This document shows, one piece after another, positions 15,391-23,473 of a stretch of DNA of 35,821 nucleotides. This stretch comes from JBJXFK01 sp046155505 (GTDB lineage: Bacteria; Planctomycetota; Phycisphaerae; UBA1845; Fen-1342): NCBI GenBank assembly GCA_046155505.1, contig JBJXFK010000322.1:1-35821 (forward strand), written 5' to 3'. A model generated the notes under the pieces. The model was not told where the DNA came from. It made no database searches and saw nothing but the letters and a program-made list of their open reading frames with translations. The position numbers and the translations under genes are program-made. Within the stretch, counting starts at the first letter, position 1. The number at the start of each line of letters is the position of its first letter.

Positions 15391-15935
15391 CAAGCGGCGT
15401 GAAAATCATTCGATTTCGCAGCGTGCGCGGGTGCCATTGCGACGGCCGTTGCGTCGCAATGCTCTTCGAGAATCAAACGCGCGCACATCCGCCCAAAACC
15501 CATCCAAACCCGCGAACTTACCGCGTCAACGCTCACATCATGCATCGATACCAACGTGGCGCACCTACGCTTTCCGCAGGAGGCCGCCGTGCAACGATGC
15601 CGAATCCCCAACCCTAATCTGCAATCCCAGTCTCTCGCGTCCCTATGTCCCACTCTCAAATCGCCCGATAACCAAGATGCTCAACGAGAGAGGGAGGCGT
15701 GAACACCTTGGTCAATTTCTCGAGGAAAACACCAAGGTGCGCCGACGATGCATCCACTGACGCTCGCAACCACCTGCCCCAAGTACGTCCAATACCGCGG
15801 TGGCCGCGGTGCTCCATGCGAAACCGCAACCGATCGCAACGACTCGAAGGCGTGCGGCGCGACACGGCGACTCTGCTCCCCTGTTCCCTTGTCCCCTTGT
15901 CCCCTTGTTCCCTTGTTCCCGCCGCCGGGTCGCAG
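15391..15935. other. Intergenic stretch without a recognised gene
   Basis: This stretch lies between the divergent imuB and mcsA promoters. Short open frames occur on both strands, but none has a ribosome-binding site together with a plausible protein composition. The only structured part is the octamer array at 15873-15920. Confidence 0.6.
15873..15920. repeat. Octamer tandem array, six units
   Basis: Six adjacent 8-bp units run from 15873 to 15920 and follow the pattern YTGYYCCC with C/T changes (for example TTGTCCCC and TTGTTCCC). The array ends 15 bp before the mcsA -35 element. It belongs with the other heptamer and octamer arrays in this window. Confidence 0.85.
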
Positions 15936-15964
15936 TTGACGCGGGCTGCTGCAAATTCTAGCAT
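15936..15964 (+). promoter_or_regulatory. Sigma70-type promoter for mcsAB
   Basis: TTGACG at 15936-15941 and TAGCAT at 15959-15964 are separated by exactly 17 bp. Transcription would start near 15971, giving a leader of about 37 bases before the mcsA ATG. No CtsR-type heptad operator was recognised around it. Confidence 0.6.
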
Positions 15965-16007
15965 CCTTTGGTGAAATTCCGTTTTCGCATCAGCTCAGGG
16001 GCATCTC

Positions 16008-16511
16008 ATGGCCGTCGGACTCTGTGAACGCTGCCGCAAAGCGCAGGCCACGTTCCACATGACCAACATCGACCCGGACGGCGAAAAGAGCGAACGCCAC
16101 CTCTGCGAAAAGTGCGCCATCGAGGAAGGCCTGATCCAGATTCAAAAGCCGGTCATGAACAACGAAGTGCTCGAACAGTTCATCACCGCCTCAAAAGCCG
16201 CCGGCGGACTCGGCGCGACGATCTGCGAAGAGTGCGGCATCAGCTTTGTCGAGTTCAAGAATCAGGGGCCGCTCGGCTGTCCGCATGATTACGACGCATT
16301 CAAGCCCGCGTTGCACGCGATGATCGAGCGCGCTCACGACGGTGCAAGCGAGCACGTCGGCAAAGTCCCGCGATCCGCACGCGAGGCTCGCCCCAGCACG
16401 CAGCAAGAGCTCAGCCGCCTGCGCCGCCAGCTCGATGAAGCCGTCACCGCCGAAGATTACAAGCAAGCCGCGTCGCTGCGCGACCGGCTGCGGGAGTTGG
16501 AATCGCAATGA
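16008..16511 (+). CDS. mcsA: McsA-like zinc-binding activator of the arginine kinase
   Basis: McsA binds and activates the protein arginine kinase McsB, which marks proteins for ClpCP in Firmicutes. The 167-residue protein has two N-terminal CxxC pairs (Cys6/Cys9 in LCERC and Cys33/Cys36 in LCEKC). A second zinc module follows, with ICEECG and CPHDYDAF. A C-terminal UVR motif (ELSRLRRQLDEAVTAEDYKQ, then AASLRDRLREL) completes the layout. AGGGGC precedes the ATG. The gene overlaps mcsB by four bases, indicating coupled translation. Neither ctsR nor clpC is adjacent, unlike the Bacillus operon. Family and pairing are secure. Confidence 0.93.
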   Translation: MAVGLCERCRKAQATFHMTNIDPDGEKSERHLCEKCAIEEGLIQIQKPVMNNEVLEQFITASKAAGGLGATICEECGISFVEFKNQGPLGCPHDYDAFKPALHAMIERAHDGASEHVGKVPRSAREARPSTQQELSRLRRQLDEAVTAEDYKQAASLRDRLRELESQ

Positions 16512-17572
16512 GTGACGATGCGATCGACAATGTGGCGCGGCGCTCGGGCGAGTGGCTGAAAGGCGACGGCCCGCAGAGCGAGATCGTCATCTCGACGCGC
16601 GTGCGCCTGGCCCGCAACCTGCGCGGCTTTTTCTTTCTGTCGCGCTGCGACGCCGCGGCGCGCGAAGAGGTCGCCAAGGCCGCCGCCGCCGCGATTCGCA
16701 AAACACGCGGCTTGAAGGATTTCGTACACGTCGACGTTGACGCGCTCGACGATCTGGATCGCAAGCTGCTCGTCGAGCGACACCTCATCAGCCGCCAGCA
16801 CGCCGATGGCACGGGCGCGCGGCGGGTCGCGTTCGACGTGACCGAATCAGCCGCGATCATGATGAACGAAGAGGATCATCTGCGTTTGCAGGTGATTCGC
16901 AGCGGCCTGCGACTGAGCGAGTGCTGGGAAGAGATCAACGCGATCGACGATGCGCTCGATGAACGCGTCGAGTATGCGTTTCATCCGCAGTATGGCTATC
17001 TGACGGCTTGCCCGACCAACGTCGGGACCGGCATTCGCGTTTCGGTGATGCTGCACCTGCCGGCGCTGCGATTGACGAATGAGTTGGAAAAGGTCGGCAA
17101 CGCGGCCAAGGCGATGAAGCTGGCGATTCGCGGCCTGTTCGGCGAGGGCACCGAGGCGCTCGGCGATTTCTTCCAGGTTTCGAACCAGATCACGCTCGGC
17201 CGCAGCGAGGCGGCGATCATCGACGACTTTCGCACGCAGGTGATTCCCAAGATCATCGAATATGAACAGGCGGCGCGCAAGGCGCTGGTCAAGCATCGCA
17301 GCTTCGCGCTCGATGACAAGATTCATCGCGCGATGGGCCTCTTGCAGACCGCGCGGCTGATGAGCAGCAACGAGGCGATGCAATGCCTCTCGCATGTGCG
17401 CATGGGCGTGCACACCGGCCGGCTCAAATCGCTGGATGTGCAGACGGTCAATGAGCTGTTCCTGCACACGCAGCCGGCACACTTGCAGAAGTTGCAAGGC
17501 GAAAAGCTCAACGGCGAGCAGCGCAGCGTGGCCCGCGCGGCCTTGATCCGCGCGCGGTTGAATCCAAACTGA
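16508..17572 (+). CDS. mcsB: Protein arginine kinase McsB
   Basis: McsB transfers the ATP gamma-phosphate to arginine side chains of damaged proteins. The 354-residue protein is a phosphagen-kinase relative with STRVRLARNLRGFFF near the N-terminus and MMNEEDHLRLQVI in the centre. The conserved cysteine loop is CPTNVGTGIRVSV, followed by QITLGRSEAAII. The C-terminal helices contain MGVHTGRLKSLDVQTVNELFL. Length and motif order match the family. It is translationally coupled to mcsA. The usual substrate-delivery partner ClpC must be encoded elsewhere, and the phosphoarginine pathway here is inferred from homology. Confidence 0.95.
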   Translation: MSDDAIDNVARRSGEWLKGDGPQSEIVISTRVRLARNLRGFFFLSRCDAAAREEVAKAAAAAIRKTRGLKDFVHVDVDALDDLDRKLLVERHLISRQHADGTGARRVAFDVTESAAIMMNEEDHLRLQVIRSGLRLSECWEEINAIDDALDERVEYAFHPQYGYLTACPTNVGTGIRVSVMLHLPALRLTNELEKVGNAAKAMKLAIRGLFGEGTEALGDFFQVSNQITLGRSEAAIIDDFRTQVIPKIIEYEQAARKALVKHRSFALDDKIHRAMGLLQTARLMSSNEAMQCLSHVRMGVHTGRLKSLDVQTVNELFLHTQPAHLQKLQGEKLNGEQRSVARAALIRARLNPN

Positions 17573-17590
17573 CGACGCAGCACTCGCACT

Positions 17591-17615
17591 CGTAGGGTGG
17601 GCACCGCCCACCATT
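17591..17615. repeat. GC-rich palindrome, family copy 1
   Basis: This copy has the core GTGGGCACCGCCCAC flanked by TAGG on the left and CATT on the right. It lies between mcsB and the following membrane-protein gene, ending five bases before the proposed start of that gene. Related copies are at 18655-18675, 18710-18734 and 26033-26057. Confidence 0.85.
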
Positions 17616-17619
17616 TCAC

Positions 17620-18639
17620 TTGCCAACAGAAACGACCAACCACGAGCCGCGCCACGCACCGCAGTTGGTCGAACTTGTGTTCGACGGACCGCCGACGCGC
17701 ATTCGCGTTCTCCGAGCGCTGCTTTTGTTCATGAGTATCCTCATCGCCTACACGACGGCGATCGTCGGACGCTTCTTGCTCATGCCGAACCCAACGGGCG
17801 TTATCGCGATGATGTTCGTTTCGTTGGGCATCGTGTGCGCGCTGCTGACGTGGTTCGCCGTGACAATCCTGTCTCACCGGCGGCGCATCCTTTCCGCCGA
17901 ACCGGCCGACGGTCGCGCCGCGCACCGCGCCGCCCGGGTTGCAAAGAAATCGCTCGCGTTCGGCGACTTCCGCGCGAGCGCGGCCTACGCTGCGACGGAT
18001 CTGTTTCGCGAGGACTGCGAAGGGATCGTGTTGGTCATTCGTCCGCGCTGCGAACCGTTTCCGATTGACTCGCTCGCAGCCGAATCGGAGCCGGTTCCAC
18101 TCGACGAATCCGATTTGCTCTTTCGGCGTCGAATGCCCTCGCCACCATTCGCGACCGAAGATGACGGCGTGCTGGCCGGACTCGGACGCTTCGCGCAGCG
18201 ACTCGGCGGCGTCGGTCACGTGACGATCGCGTTGTGCTTACTTCCCCAAGTCATAAACCTCACCACTCAAGTTACGTTTGCCCCCGGGGCACCGATGGTG
18301 CGTCCGTTCGTTTTTCTGCTACTTGCCCTAGTTGTGTTTGCTGCCGCGCTGCTTGTATTGATTCGGGGGCGAGCCAGTCACTTTCTGGTCCCCGGCGGGA
18401 TCATCCTTCGAAGCGGTTTCTGGTGGTCGGCATCGAGTAGACTGAGTTATGCGCGAGCGATTGACGCAGCGCTCGTGGTGCTGCCGCTATCGGACGGCTC
18501 ATGGCGTTTTCAACTGAAGCAGCGTGGTGCAGAGTTCGGCAAGTCGATCACCCGCCGCGAAGCCGAGATGCTGATTCGATTTTGGCTGAGCGCGACCGAA
18601 TCGCCGAGCGAAGCACAAGTGCGCGAGATACTGGGATGA
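17620..18639 (+). CDS. Membrane protein of unknown function
   Basis: This protein of up to 339 residues is not matched to a named family. Two hydrophobic segments lie near the N-terminus (ALLLFMSILIAYTTAIVG and IAMMFVSLGIVCALLTWFAV). A soluble section of about 110 residues follows, then two more segments (HVTIALCLLPQVINL and FVFLLLALVVFAAALLVLI). The cytoplasmic C-terminal domain begins SHFLVPGGIILRSGFWW and may be PH-like. The proposed start is TTG 17620, immediately after a palindromic repeat and without a clear ribosome-binding site, so the true start could be a downstream GTG or TTG. The gene ends just before the next palindrome pair. Confidence 0.65.
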   Translation: MPTETTNHEPRHAPQLVELVFDGPPTRIRVLRALLLFMSILIAYTTAIVGRFLLMPNPTGVIAMMFVSLGIVCALLTWFAVTILSHRRRILSAEPADGRAAHRAARVAKKSLAFGDFRASAAYAATDLFREDCEGIVLVIRPRCEPFPIDSLAAESEPVPLDESDLLFRRRMPSPPFATEDDGVLAGLGRFAQRLGGVGHVTIALCLLPQVINLTTQVTFAPGAPMVRPFVFLLLALVVFAAALLVLIRGRASHFLVPGGIILRSGFWWSASSRLSYARAIDAALVVLPLSDGSWRFQLKQRGAEFGKSITRREAEMLIRFWLSATESPSEAQVREILG

Positions 18640-18654
18640 CGCGCGACCGGCGCA

Positions 18655-18734
18655 GGCTGGGCACCGCCCACCATTTCGCGAGCAGGGGACACATCTTGAG
18701 GTCGAAACGAATGGTGGGCGATGCCCACCCTACG
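18655..18734. repeat. Inverted pair of GC-rich palindromes, family copies 2 and 3
   Basis: Copy 2 (18655-18675, GGCTGGGCACCGCCCACC core) and copy 3 (18710-18734, opposite orientation) flank a 34-bp centre. Both have CATT/AATG facing inward followed by TCG-type sequence, so the pair forms a larger inverted structure of about 80 bp between convergent genes. Copy 3 supplies the TAG stop codon (18732-18730) of the lipoprotein gene on the minus strand. Confidence 0.85.
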
Positions 18735-19659
18735 CTTCGAGCGATGCGAGGTTGGAAAACACAACCCGCAAGTGCCTCAAATGCTGCCCGTGATCGTCGC
18801 CACTCTTGCCTTCGCAGCCGAGGATTCGCAAGCGTCCCTGCTCGACGATCGACGTGACATGCAGCGTGCCGGTCGCGGGATCGGGAAGGCGAAAATCAGC
18901 CTCGCGCCGCGCGAGAGACAATGCCCGGATCAGCTCATTCGCCGTCTCGTGCGTGCCCGCGTACTTGCCGGGTTCGAGATAGCAGTGCGAATAGAAGAAC
19001 GCCGTCTCGCCGCGCGTCGCCCGGCGTGCAAACTCGATGAACACATCGATGTTCGCCGCATTGACGCGCCGCGGCGGATCGCCATCGAGGTAGCCGGCGT
19101 AAAGCGAATCGGCGAGTCCGATGCCCGACATGCGCATCGCCCAAGCCGGGTCGCGCAAGAGCGCGCGAATCGCGCCATAGCCTGCGCTGAACGACGTCAG
19201 GCTGATGCGATTCCACGAAGCATCATCGGGCACGCGAGCGCGAAGGGTCAGTGCCTCGAGCGCCGATGCGACCAATCGCTCGAACCGTCGCGGCTCACTC
19301 ATCGGCTTCTCGTATGCGGCCGACAAGCCGGAGAAATTCACGACGAGCAGCACGTCGCCCCGGCCCGACGCGACAAACTCGCGCTGCACCGACGGAAACC
19401 AGCCGTGAAAGTGAATCAGCAGATCCGGCCGCGCGTTCTCTGCTGAAACGCGTGACGAGACAAACAGCATCGCCTCGGGTGCGATTTGAATGCGCCAATC
19501 GCCGAGGTCGGCTTCGAGCGGTTGCGACGGCGACGGCTCAATCGGGCTGCGGTCAGAGGTCGCGCAGCCGGCAACCGCAAACAACGCGATCAACGCGATC
19601 AACGCGAGCAGCGCGCGCGAGCCGACCCGCGCGCAGTCGAGCACGCCGCGCGATCGCAC
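18730..19659 (-). CDS. Lipoprotein with serine-hydrolase-like motif
   Basis: This 309-residue protein has an N-terminal hydrophobic signal (ALLALIALIALFAVAGC) ending in a lipobox with Cys at about residue 32, so it is probably a lipoprotein. The body resembles an alpha/beta hydrolase: DLLIHFHGWF for the oxyanion strand, VLLVVNFSG, and SLTSFSAGYGAIRALL with Ser in SFSAG as candidate nucleophile. FFYSHCYLEPGKYAGTH near the C-terminus could supply the histidine. The family is not recognised. The start is GTG 19659, directly after the upstream gene's TAG. The stop codon lies inside a palindromic repeat. Confidence 0.7.
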   Translation of the reverse strand: MRSRGVLDCARVGSRALLALIALIALFAVAGCATSDRSPIEPSPSQPLEADLGDWRIQIAPEAMLFVSSRVSAENARPDLLIHFHGWFPSVQREFVASGRGDVLLVVNFSGLSAAYEKPMSEPRRFERLVASALEALTLRARVPDDASWNRISLTSFSAGYGAIRALLRDPAWAMRMSGIGLADSLYAGYLDGDPPRRVNAANIDVFIEFARRATRGETAFFYSHCYLEPGKYAGTHETANELIRALSLARREADFRLPDPATGTLHVTSIVEQGRLRILGCEGKSGDDHGQHLRHLRVVFSNLASLEA

Positions 19660-20013
19660 CTACGGCTTCTTCTCAGCCGCCGGTTGCTGCTGACCGGGCA
19701 TGCGGTTGAGTGGGATGTTCGGCTGTAGCAGGCGAATCTGCTTTTGGTTTACGTCAATCGAATATACGCTCATCCGCTTGGCGGCGGCGTCGATGACCAC
19801 CACGCCCTCGACGCTGCTGCCGATTTGTTGGGTGAGCATCACATAGTCGCCGCCGCGATCGTTCATGCCCACGCCCAGCGCCTCACGCGGCTGAAACGCC
19901 AGCATCAGAAACCCGACGAACAGAATGACGGCGGTAATCGACAGCACGCCGATGGCGAGCGATTTGTTGTCTATGGCGACCGGAGCGGCCGCGCTGTTCT
20001 GCATGTCTTGCAT
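19660..20013 (-). CDS. Small single-pass membrane protein A
   Basis: This 117-residue protein has one transmembrane segment (LAIGVLSITAVILFVGFLML) near the N-terminus. A short beta-rich domain follows (GDYVMLTQQIGSSVEGVVVI, then DAAAKRMSVYSIDVNQKQI), and the tail is Pro/Gln/Lys-rich. The domain pattern resembles the neighbouring protein at 20029-20319: a GxY start, an I-x-S element, a V-hydrophobic-D strand and a following strand with basic residues. The stop codon abuts the start of the lipoprotein gene. I know of no function for it. Confidence 0.65.
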   Translation of the reverse strand: MQDMQNSAAAPVAIDNKSLAIGVLSITAVILFVGFLMLAFQPREALGVGMNDRGGDYVMLTQQIGSSVEGVVVIDAAAKRMSVYSIDVNQKQIRLLQPNIPLNRMPGQQQPAAEKKP

Positions 20014-20028
20014 GGCGGATGCTCCTAC

Positions 20029-20319
20029 TTAGTTGTTGCGGAAATCGCGATCAAGCTGACGGTTGCCGATGTATTCGAGCTCGCGCCGCCCGCGGTCCCA
20101 GATGAACCCGTGCAGGAATTTCGTCTGCATATCGAGCACGTACAGCGCGTCAAAATTGCTCTGGATCGAGCCGCTGACAGCCAGATAGTTGCCGCTCAGA
20201 CCGGTGGCTTGCGCGAACGCCGGCTTGGGCTGCCAGGTTTGCAGGACGAGGCCGGCGAGCAGTCCGAGATTGAGCACCACGAGCGCCGAGAGGGCGTAAT
20301 TCTTGAGCGAAGGCTTCAT
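20029..20319 (-). CDS. Small single-pass membrane protein B
   Basis: This 96-residue protein starts at ATG 20319 with GGAG at a seven-base gap; an in-frame extension upstream is less likely. It has a transmembrane or signal segment (ALSALVVLNLGLLAGLVL) and an AFAQA motif that could be a signal-peptidase site. The short domain is GNYLAVSGSIQSNFDALYVL followed by DMQTKFLHGFIWDRGRRELE. It looks like a divergent paralogue of the protein encoded just downstream. It lies 15 bp from that gene, consistent with an operon. Confidence 0.65.
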   Translation of the reverse strand: MKPSLKNYALSALVVLNLGLLAGLVLQTWQPKPAFAQATGLSGNYLAVSGSIQSNFDALYVLDMQTKFLHGFIWDRGRRELEYIGNRQLDRDFRNN

Positions 20320-20412
20320 GCCGTTACTCCGTGAGGCCGCGAGAGGTTTGAAAACTGGCTCGCCGGGAATCGGCGGGCGACGGTCGGGCGTCGCCGTCGG
20401 GGACACACCGCG

Positions 20413-20652
20413 TCAATCCTGATGGCCGCGGTGCGGGTTCTTGAACGAGACCAACAGAACGCCCGCGGTGAACAGGAAGACGAACACCCACGGCACCCAC
20501 GCCATGCCGTCGCGTTGCAGCGGGGTGACATCGAACGGGGGCTGCGGGTTGTCGTCGCCCTTTTTCTGGGCGAGGGCCGGCGGCGCGAACGCGGTGAGCG
20601 CGATCACTCCGGCGACGGTCCAGCGTTTCAACGATCGAATATTGGCACGCAT
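20413..20652 (-). CDS. Small exported protein with C-terminal membrane anchor
   Basis: This 79-residue protein starts at ATG 20652 with AGGAG upstream. It has a signal-like segment (WTVAGVIALTAFAPPALAQ, with an ALAQ cleavage motif), a short polar section (KKGDDNPQPPFDVTPLQRDG), a second hydrophobic segment (WVPWVFVFLFTAGVLLVSF) and a basic end (KNPHRGHQD). It is the first gene of an apparent minus-strand operon with the two small membrane proteins and the lipoprotein. No function is recognised. Confidence 0.6.
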   Translation of the reverse strand: MRANIRSLKRWTVAGVIALTAFAPPALAQKKGDDNPQPPFDVTPLQRDGMAWVPWVFVFLFTAGVLLVSFKNPHRGHQD

Positions 20653-20863
20653 GATCAAAATGCTCCTGCGACGCGCCCGCGTCATTCGGTGACGTGTCGC
20701 GTCAATCTGCGAGAAATGGTACGCAGTGGGCGGGGAATGAACAACCGGAAATCATCGGAAGGCCGAAGGTGAAAGGCAAAGTGCCCAGGGCCTTATCCGA
20801 CGCCCCGACGCCTGTTCGCCGCGCGGGTCGAACTCGCGACGTCCGACGCGTGTCGACTCGCCG

Positions 20864-21052
20864 TCACGCCACGCCGGTGCCGCTGAGGATGGCGTTGTAG
20901 AGCGTGGTGATGAGATTCGAGACGATGCTATTCAGGGCGAACGTCGAGATCAAAAATTGCGGATCCGACCCGAGGCAGGCGGTGATTTGCAGCAGGGTAC
21001 CGCCGCCGCAGAGGGTGAGCAGGGTCAGCTTGCGGTTGTGTTTCGATGTCAT
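20864..21052 (-). CDS. Small lipoprotein, 62 residues
   Basis: The protein begins MTSKHNRKLTLLTLCGGG with a basic N-region and a hydrophobic core leading to LLQITAC, a lipobox-like site. The mature part is only about 37 residues (starting CLGSDPQFLISTFALNS) and is amphipathic, rich in Ser, Asn, Thr, Leu and Ile. ATG 21052 is preferred because it gives a proper signal peptide. It is divergent from the DUF1800 gene. Function unknown. Confidence 0.55.
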   Translation of the reverse strand: MTSKHNRKLTLLTLCGGGTLLQITACLGSDPQFLISTFALNSIVSNLITTLYNAILSGTGVA

Positions 21053-21241
21053 GGCGTCTCTCGTGGACCTGAAAGGATGGCACAACGATGACCGGAGTAT
21101 ACGCGAAGCGCGCCGGGCCGATAAACGTCCACGCAATCGCCGCCATCGAACAACCCACGCGCGGTTTTGACATTTCCGCCCGCGTTATTGATGCTTGGAC
21201 AGTCCGCGACACGACCTTCCACAACGGACGCGCCTGATTTC

Positions 21242-21273
21242 TCGAAAGCTCGACGCCTCGAAGCATCGATGCC
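21242..21273. repeat. Octamer tandem array, four units
   Basis: Four adjacent units have the form TCGANNSM (for example TCGAAAGC and TCGACGCC). It is related in plan to the array 34 bp downstream. Confidence 0.7.
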
Positions 21274-21307
21274 CACACGGCTCATCGCCGCGAGGGGTCG
21301 GAGCCGC

Positions 21308-21355
21308 GAAGCGTTGAAGCCGAGAAGCCTCGAAGCCACGAAGACTCGACGATTC
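21308..21355. repeat. Octamer tandem array, six units
   Basis: Six adjacent 8-bp units begin GAAG or GACG (for example GAAGCCGA and GAAGCCTC). The array lies about 95 bp upstream of the DUF1800 start codon. Confidence 0.8.
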
Positions 21356-21448
21356 ACTCGCTGGGCAAGGTTCGCGAAGTTTCGCTGCATCGATCGACGG
21401 TTGCGCTCCCCGCGCCGTCGCGCTCGGTGCCGTTATGGGAGTCTCGCT

Positions 21449-23317
21449 ATGTCGCTGCGCATGTTCGGTCGCCATGCTGCGTACGCATCGCTGTTCTCGC
21501 TCGCCGCGATCGGCGGCTGCCCCAGCGGCTCCGAAACTTCCGGCGACCCAGACGCCGACACCGATGGCGATGGAATCGTCGACGGCATCGACGTGATCGA
21601 CGATCTGGTCGACAACCTCACCAATAATTCCCCGAAAGCCATGCTCGCCGTTTCGCCAACCGTGACGCCGCAAGCGGGCGAAGTACTGACTTTCGACGCC
21701 AGTGGCTCGCTCGACCCCGACGGCGATGTGCTGAAATTCAGTTGGTCGCAACTCAGCGGCGAGGCGGCGTCGTTCTCTTCGCTGAGCGATTCGGTCGTCA
21801 GCGTGACCATGCCCTATGTTCTCTCGAACACCGAACTCGTCTTCGCGCTGAGCGTCGATGACGGCCGCGGCGGCACTTCGTCAGCCGAGACGACGCTCTT
21901 CATCGCGGTCGGGACCGAATTCGCGGGCCATCCGCACGCGGTCGTGCCGTATCGCAACAATCTGACCTACGACGAGGCATATCACCTGCTGCGCCGCACG
22001 TCGCTCGGCGCGCCGCCGTGGCAGGTGCAGTACGCGGTCGCGGTCGGCCTCGAACGCATGGTCGATGAATTGATGATCGAGCAGCCGCAGCCGCAGTGGA
22101 TTCTCGATTTGCAGGACGAATACGACACCGACGTGTTTAAGTCGTGGATGCTGCAACTGATCGAGGGCCCCAACCCGCTGCGCGAGCGACTCGCGATGTT
22201 CTGGCACGATCGCTTCGCCACCGGAGCGCGCGGCCTCGACTATCGCGATCGCAACACGGGGCTGATGCACTGGCAGATGATCGAACGCAATTCGTTCGGC
22301 AATTACCGCAATTTCCTGCGAGAATTGACGCTCGATCCGCTCATGCTGATCTGGCTCGACGGTGCGAACAGTCCGAAGCAATCGCCGAATGAGAATTATG
22401 CCCGTGAATTCTGGGAACTGTTCACGCTCGGTCGCGACACGCTCTATACCGAAATCGACATTCGCGAGGCGGCCCGCGCCTTCACCGGCATCACGCTGCT
22501 GCGGCCCAACAATCAGGATCCGCGACCGATTTATGACCTGCTCAATCACGACGAGACGATCAAGACGATCTTCCCCGGTCGGGCGGCACCGGCCAATTTC
22601 AGCTTCGAGTCGGTGATCGACCTGACGCTGGTTCAGCCCGAGGCACCGCGCTATGTGGCCCGCAATTTGTTCCGCTTCTTCGTGCATGACGAGCCCTCGG
22701 ATGCCGCGGTGCAGGAACTGGCCGACTTCTTCGTGAACAGCGGTTACGAGATCAAGCCGCTGGTGCGCAAGATCTTGACCAGCCAGGCGCTCTTCTCATC
22801 CGCCGCGCGCGGCAACCAGATCAGTTCGCCGGTCGAGCATGTGGTCGGCGTGGCGCGGACGCTTGAAATGCACGTCTTCAGCGAGGATTCGCAGGGATAT
22901 CTATTCGATCAACTGTGCGACGACCTGAGCGGCGCGGGCATGGAACTGCTCAACCCGCCGGGCGTGCAGGGCTGGGATGAAGGCAAGCCGTGGCTGCAGG
23001 ACCAGTGGATCATTAGTCGGGCGCGAGCGCTGAGCCGCACCATGGAGTACGGGCCTTATCTCGCGCCCGACATCCCTTTGCATCTGCTGCCGGCGCAAAG
23101 CACGTGGAACGTGCGCGAGGTGCGCGACCAAATTGTGAATGCGATGGCAAGCGTCTTCCACCTGCCGCTGACGGCGGAAGAGCGGGCGGTATACATCGAG
23201 GTGCTCGACCAGAACGGATATCTGGCGTTCCACCTGGGCGACCCGCGCTATCAAGGTCAGCATGTATTCGAAATGATCCGCCTCATGGCCATGGACGAAC
23301 GCGTACTCGGTCGATGA
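21449..23317 (+). CDS. DUF1800 family lipoprotein with PKD-like domain
   Basis: DUF1800 proteins are secreted or surface proteins of unknown function, usually paired with DUF1501 in planctomycetes. The 622-residue product has a signal peptide ending in a lipobox (LAAIGGC, about residues 19-25). An Asp-rich calcium-type repeat follows (DADTDGDGIVDGIDVIDD). A PKD-like Ig domain (about 55-145, FDASGSLDPDGDVLKFSWSQ) comes next. The DUF1800 domain starts near DEAYHLLRRTSLG and includes RERLAMFWHDRFATG, NENYAREFWELFTLG and the C-terminal PPGVQGWDEGKPWL. ATG 21449 has GGGAG at seven bases. The linked DUF1501 gene begins about 155 bp after the stop; the gap is filled with heptamer arrays. Confidence 0.92.
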   Translation: MSLRMFGRHAAYASLFSLAAIGGCPSGSETSGDPDADTDGDGIVDGIDVIDDLVDNLTNNSPKAMLAVSPTVTPQAGEVLTFDASGSLDPDGDVLKFSWSQLSGEAASFSSLSDSVVSVTMPYVLSNTELVFALSVDDGRGGTSSAETTLFIAVGTEFAGHPHAVVPYRNNLTYDEAYHLLRRTSLGAPPWQVQYAVAVGLERMVDELMIEQPQPQWILDLQDEYDTDVFKSWMLQLIEGPNPLRERLAMFWHDRFATGARGLDYRDRNTGLMHWQMIERNSFGNYRNFLRELTLDPLMLIWLDGANSPKQSPNENYAREFWELFTLGRDTLYTEIDIREAARAFTGITLLRPNNQDPRPIYDLLNHDETIKTIFPGRAAPANFSFESVIDLTLVQPEAPRYVARNLFRFFVHDEPSDAAVQELADFFVNSGYEIKPLVRKILTSQALFSSAARGNQISSPVEHVVGVARTLEMHVFSEDSQGYLFDQLCDDLSGAGMELLNPPGVQGWDEGKPWLQDQWIISRARALSRTMEYGPYLAPDIPLHLLPAQSTWNVREVRDQIVNAMASVFHLPLTAEERAVYIEVLDQNGYLAFHLGDPRYQGQHVFEMIRLMAMDERVLGR

Positions 23318-23321
23318 CGCG

Positions 23322-23457
23322 GAGTGCAAAGTGGCAAGTTCAAAGTGACGGAAAAGACGGTCGATTCTCCTCTTCCACTTTGCACTTTGCACTTGCAACT
23401 TTGAACGCTCCCCAGAGTACTGAGCACGAGGCACTAAAAACTAGGCACTAGGCACTT
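23322..23457. repeat. Three heptamer arrays between DUF1800 and DUF1501
   Basis: Array 1 (23322-23349) has four units of the type AAGTNNM, such as AAGTGGC and AAGTTCA. Array 2 (23376-23403) has four units such as CACTTTG and is roughly the reverse complement of array 1, so the two can fold into one hairpin. Array 3 (23419-23453, plus a partial unit) has five units such as ACTAGGC. They begin five bases after the DUF1800 stop codon and end close to the DUF1501 ribosome-binding region. Confidence 0.85.
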
Positions 23458-23473
23458 TTCAGCGAGGTCTACG

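Larger units (their letters stand above)
21053..21448. other. Divergent intergenic region with octamer arrays
   Basis: This region of nearly 400 bp separates the small lipoprotein (minus) from the DUF1800 gene (plus). The plus-strand frame is open through it, but the composition is repeat-driven and no ribosome-binding site supports an earlier start. I see two octamer arrays and no clear promoter. Confidence 0.6.
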
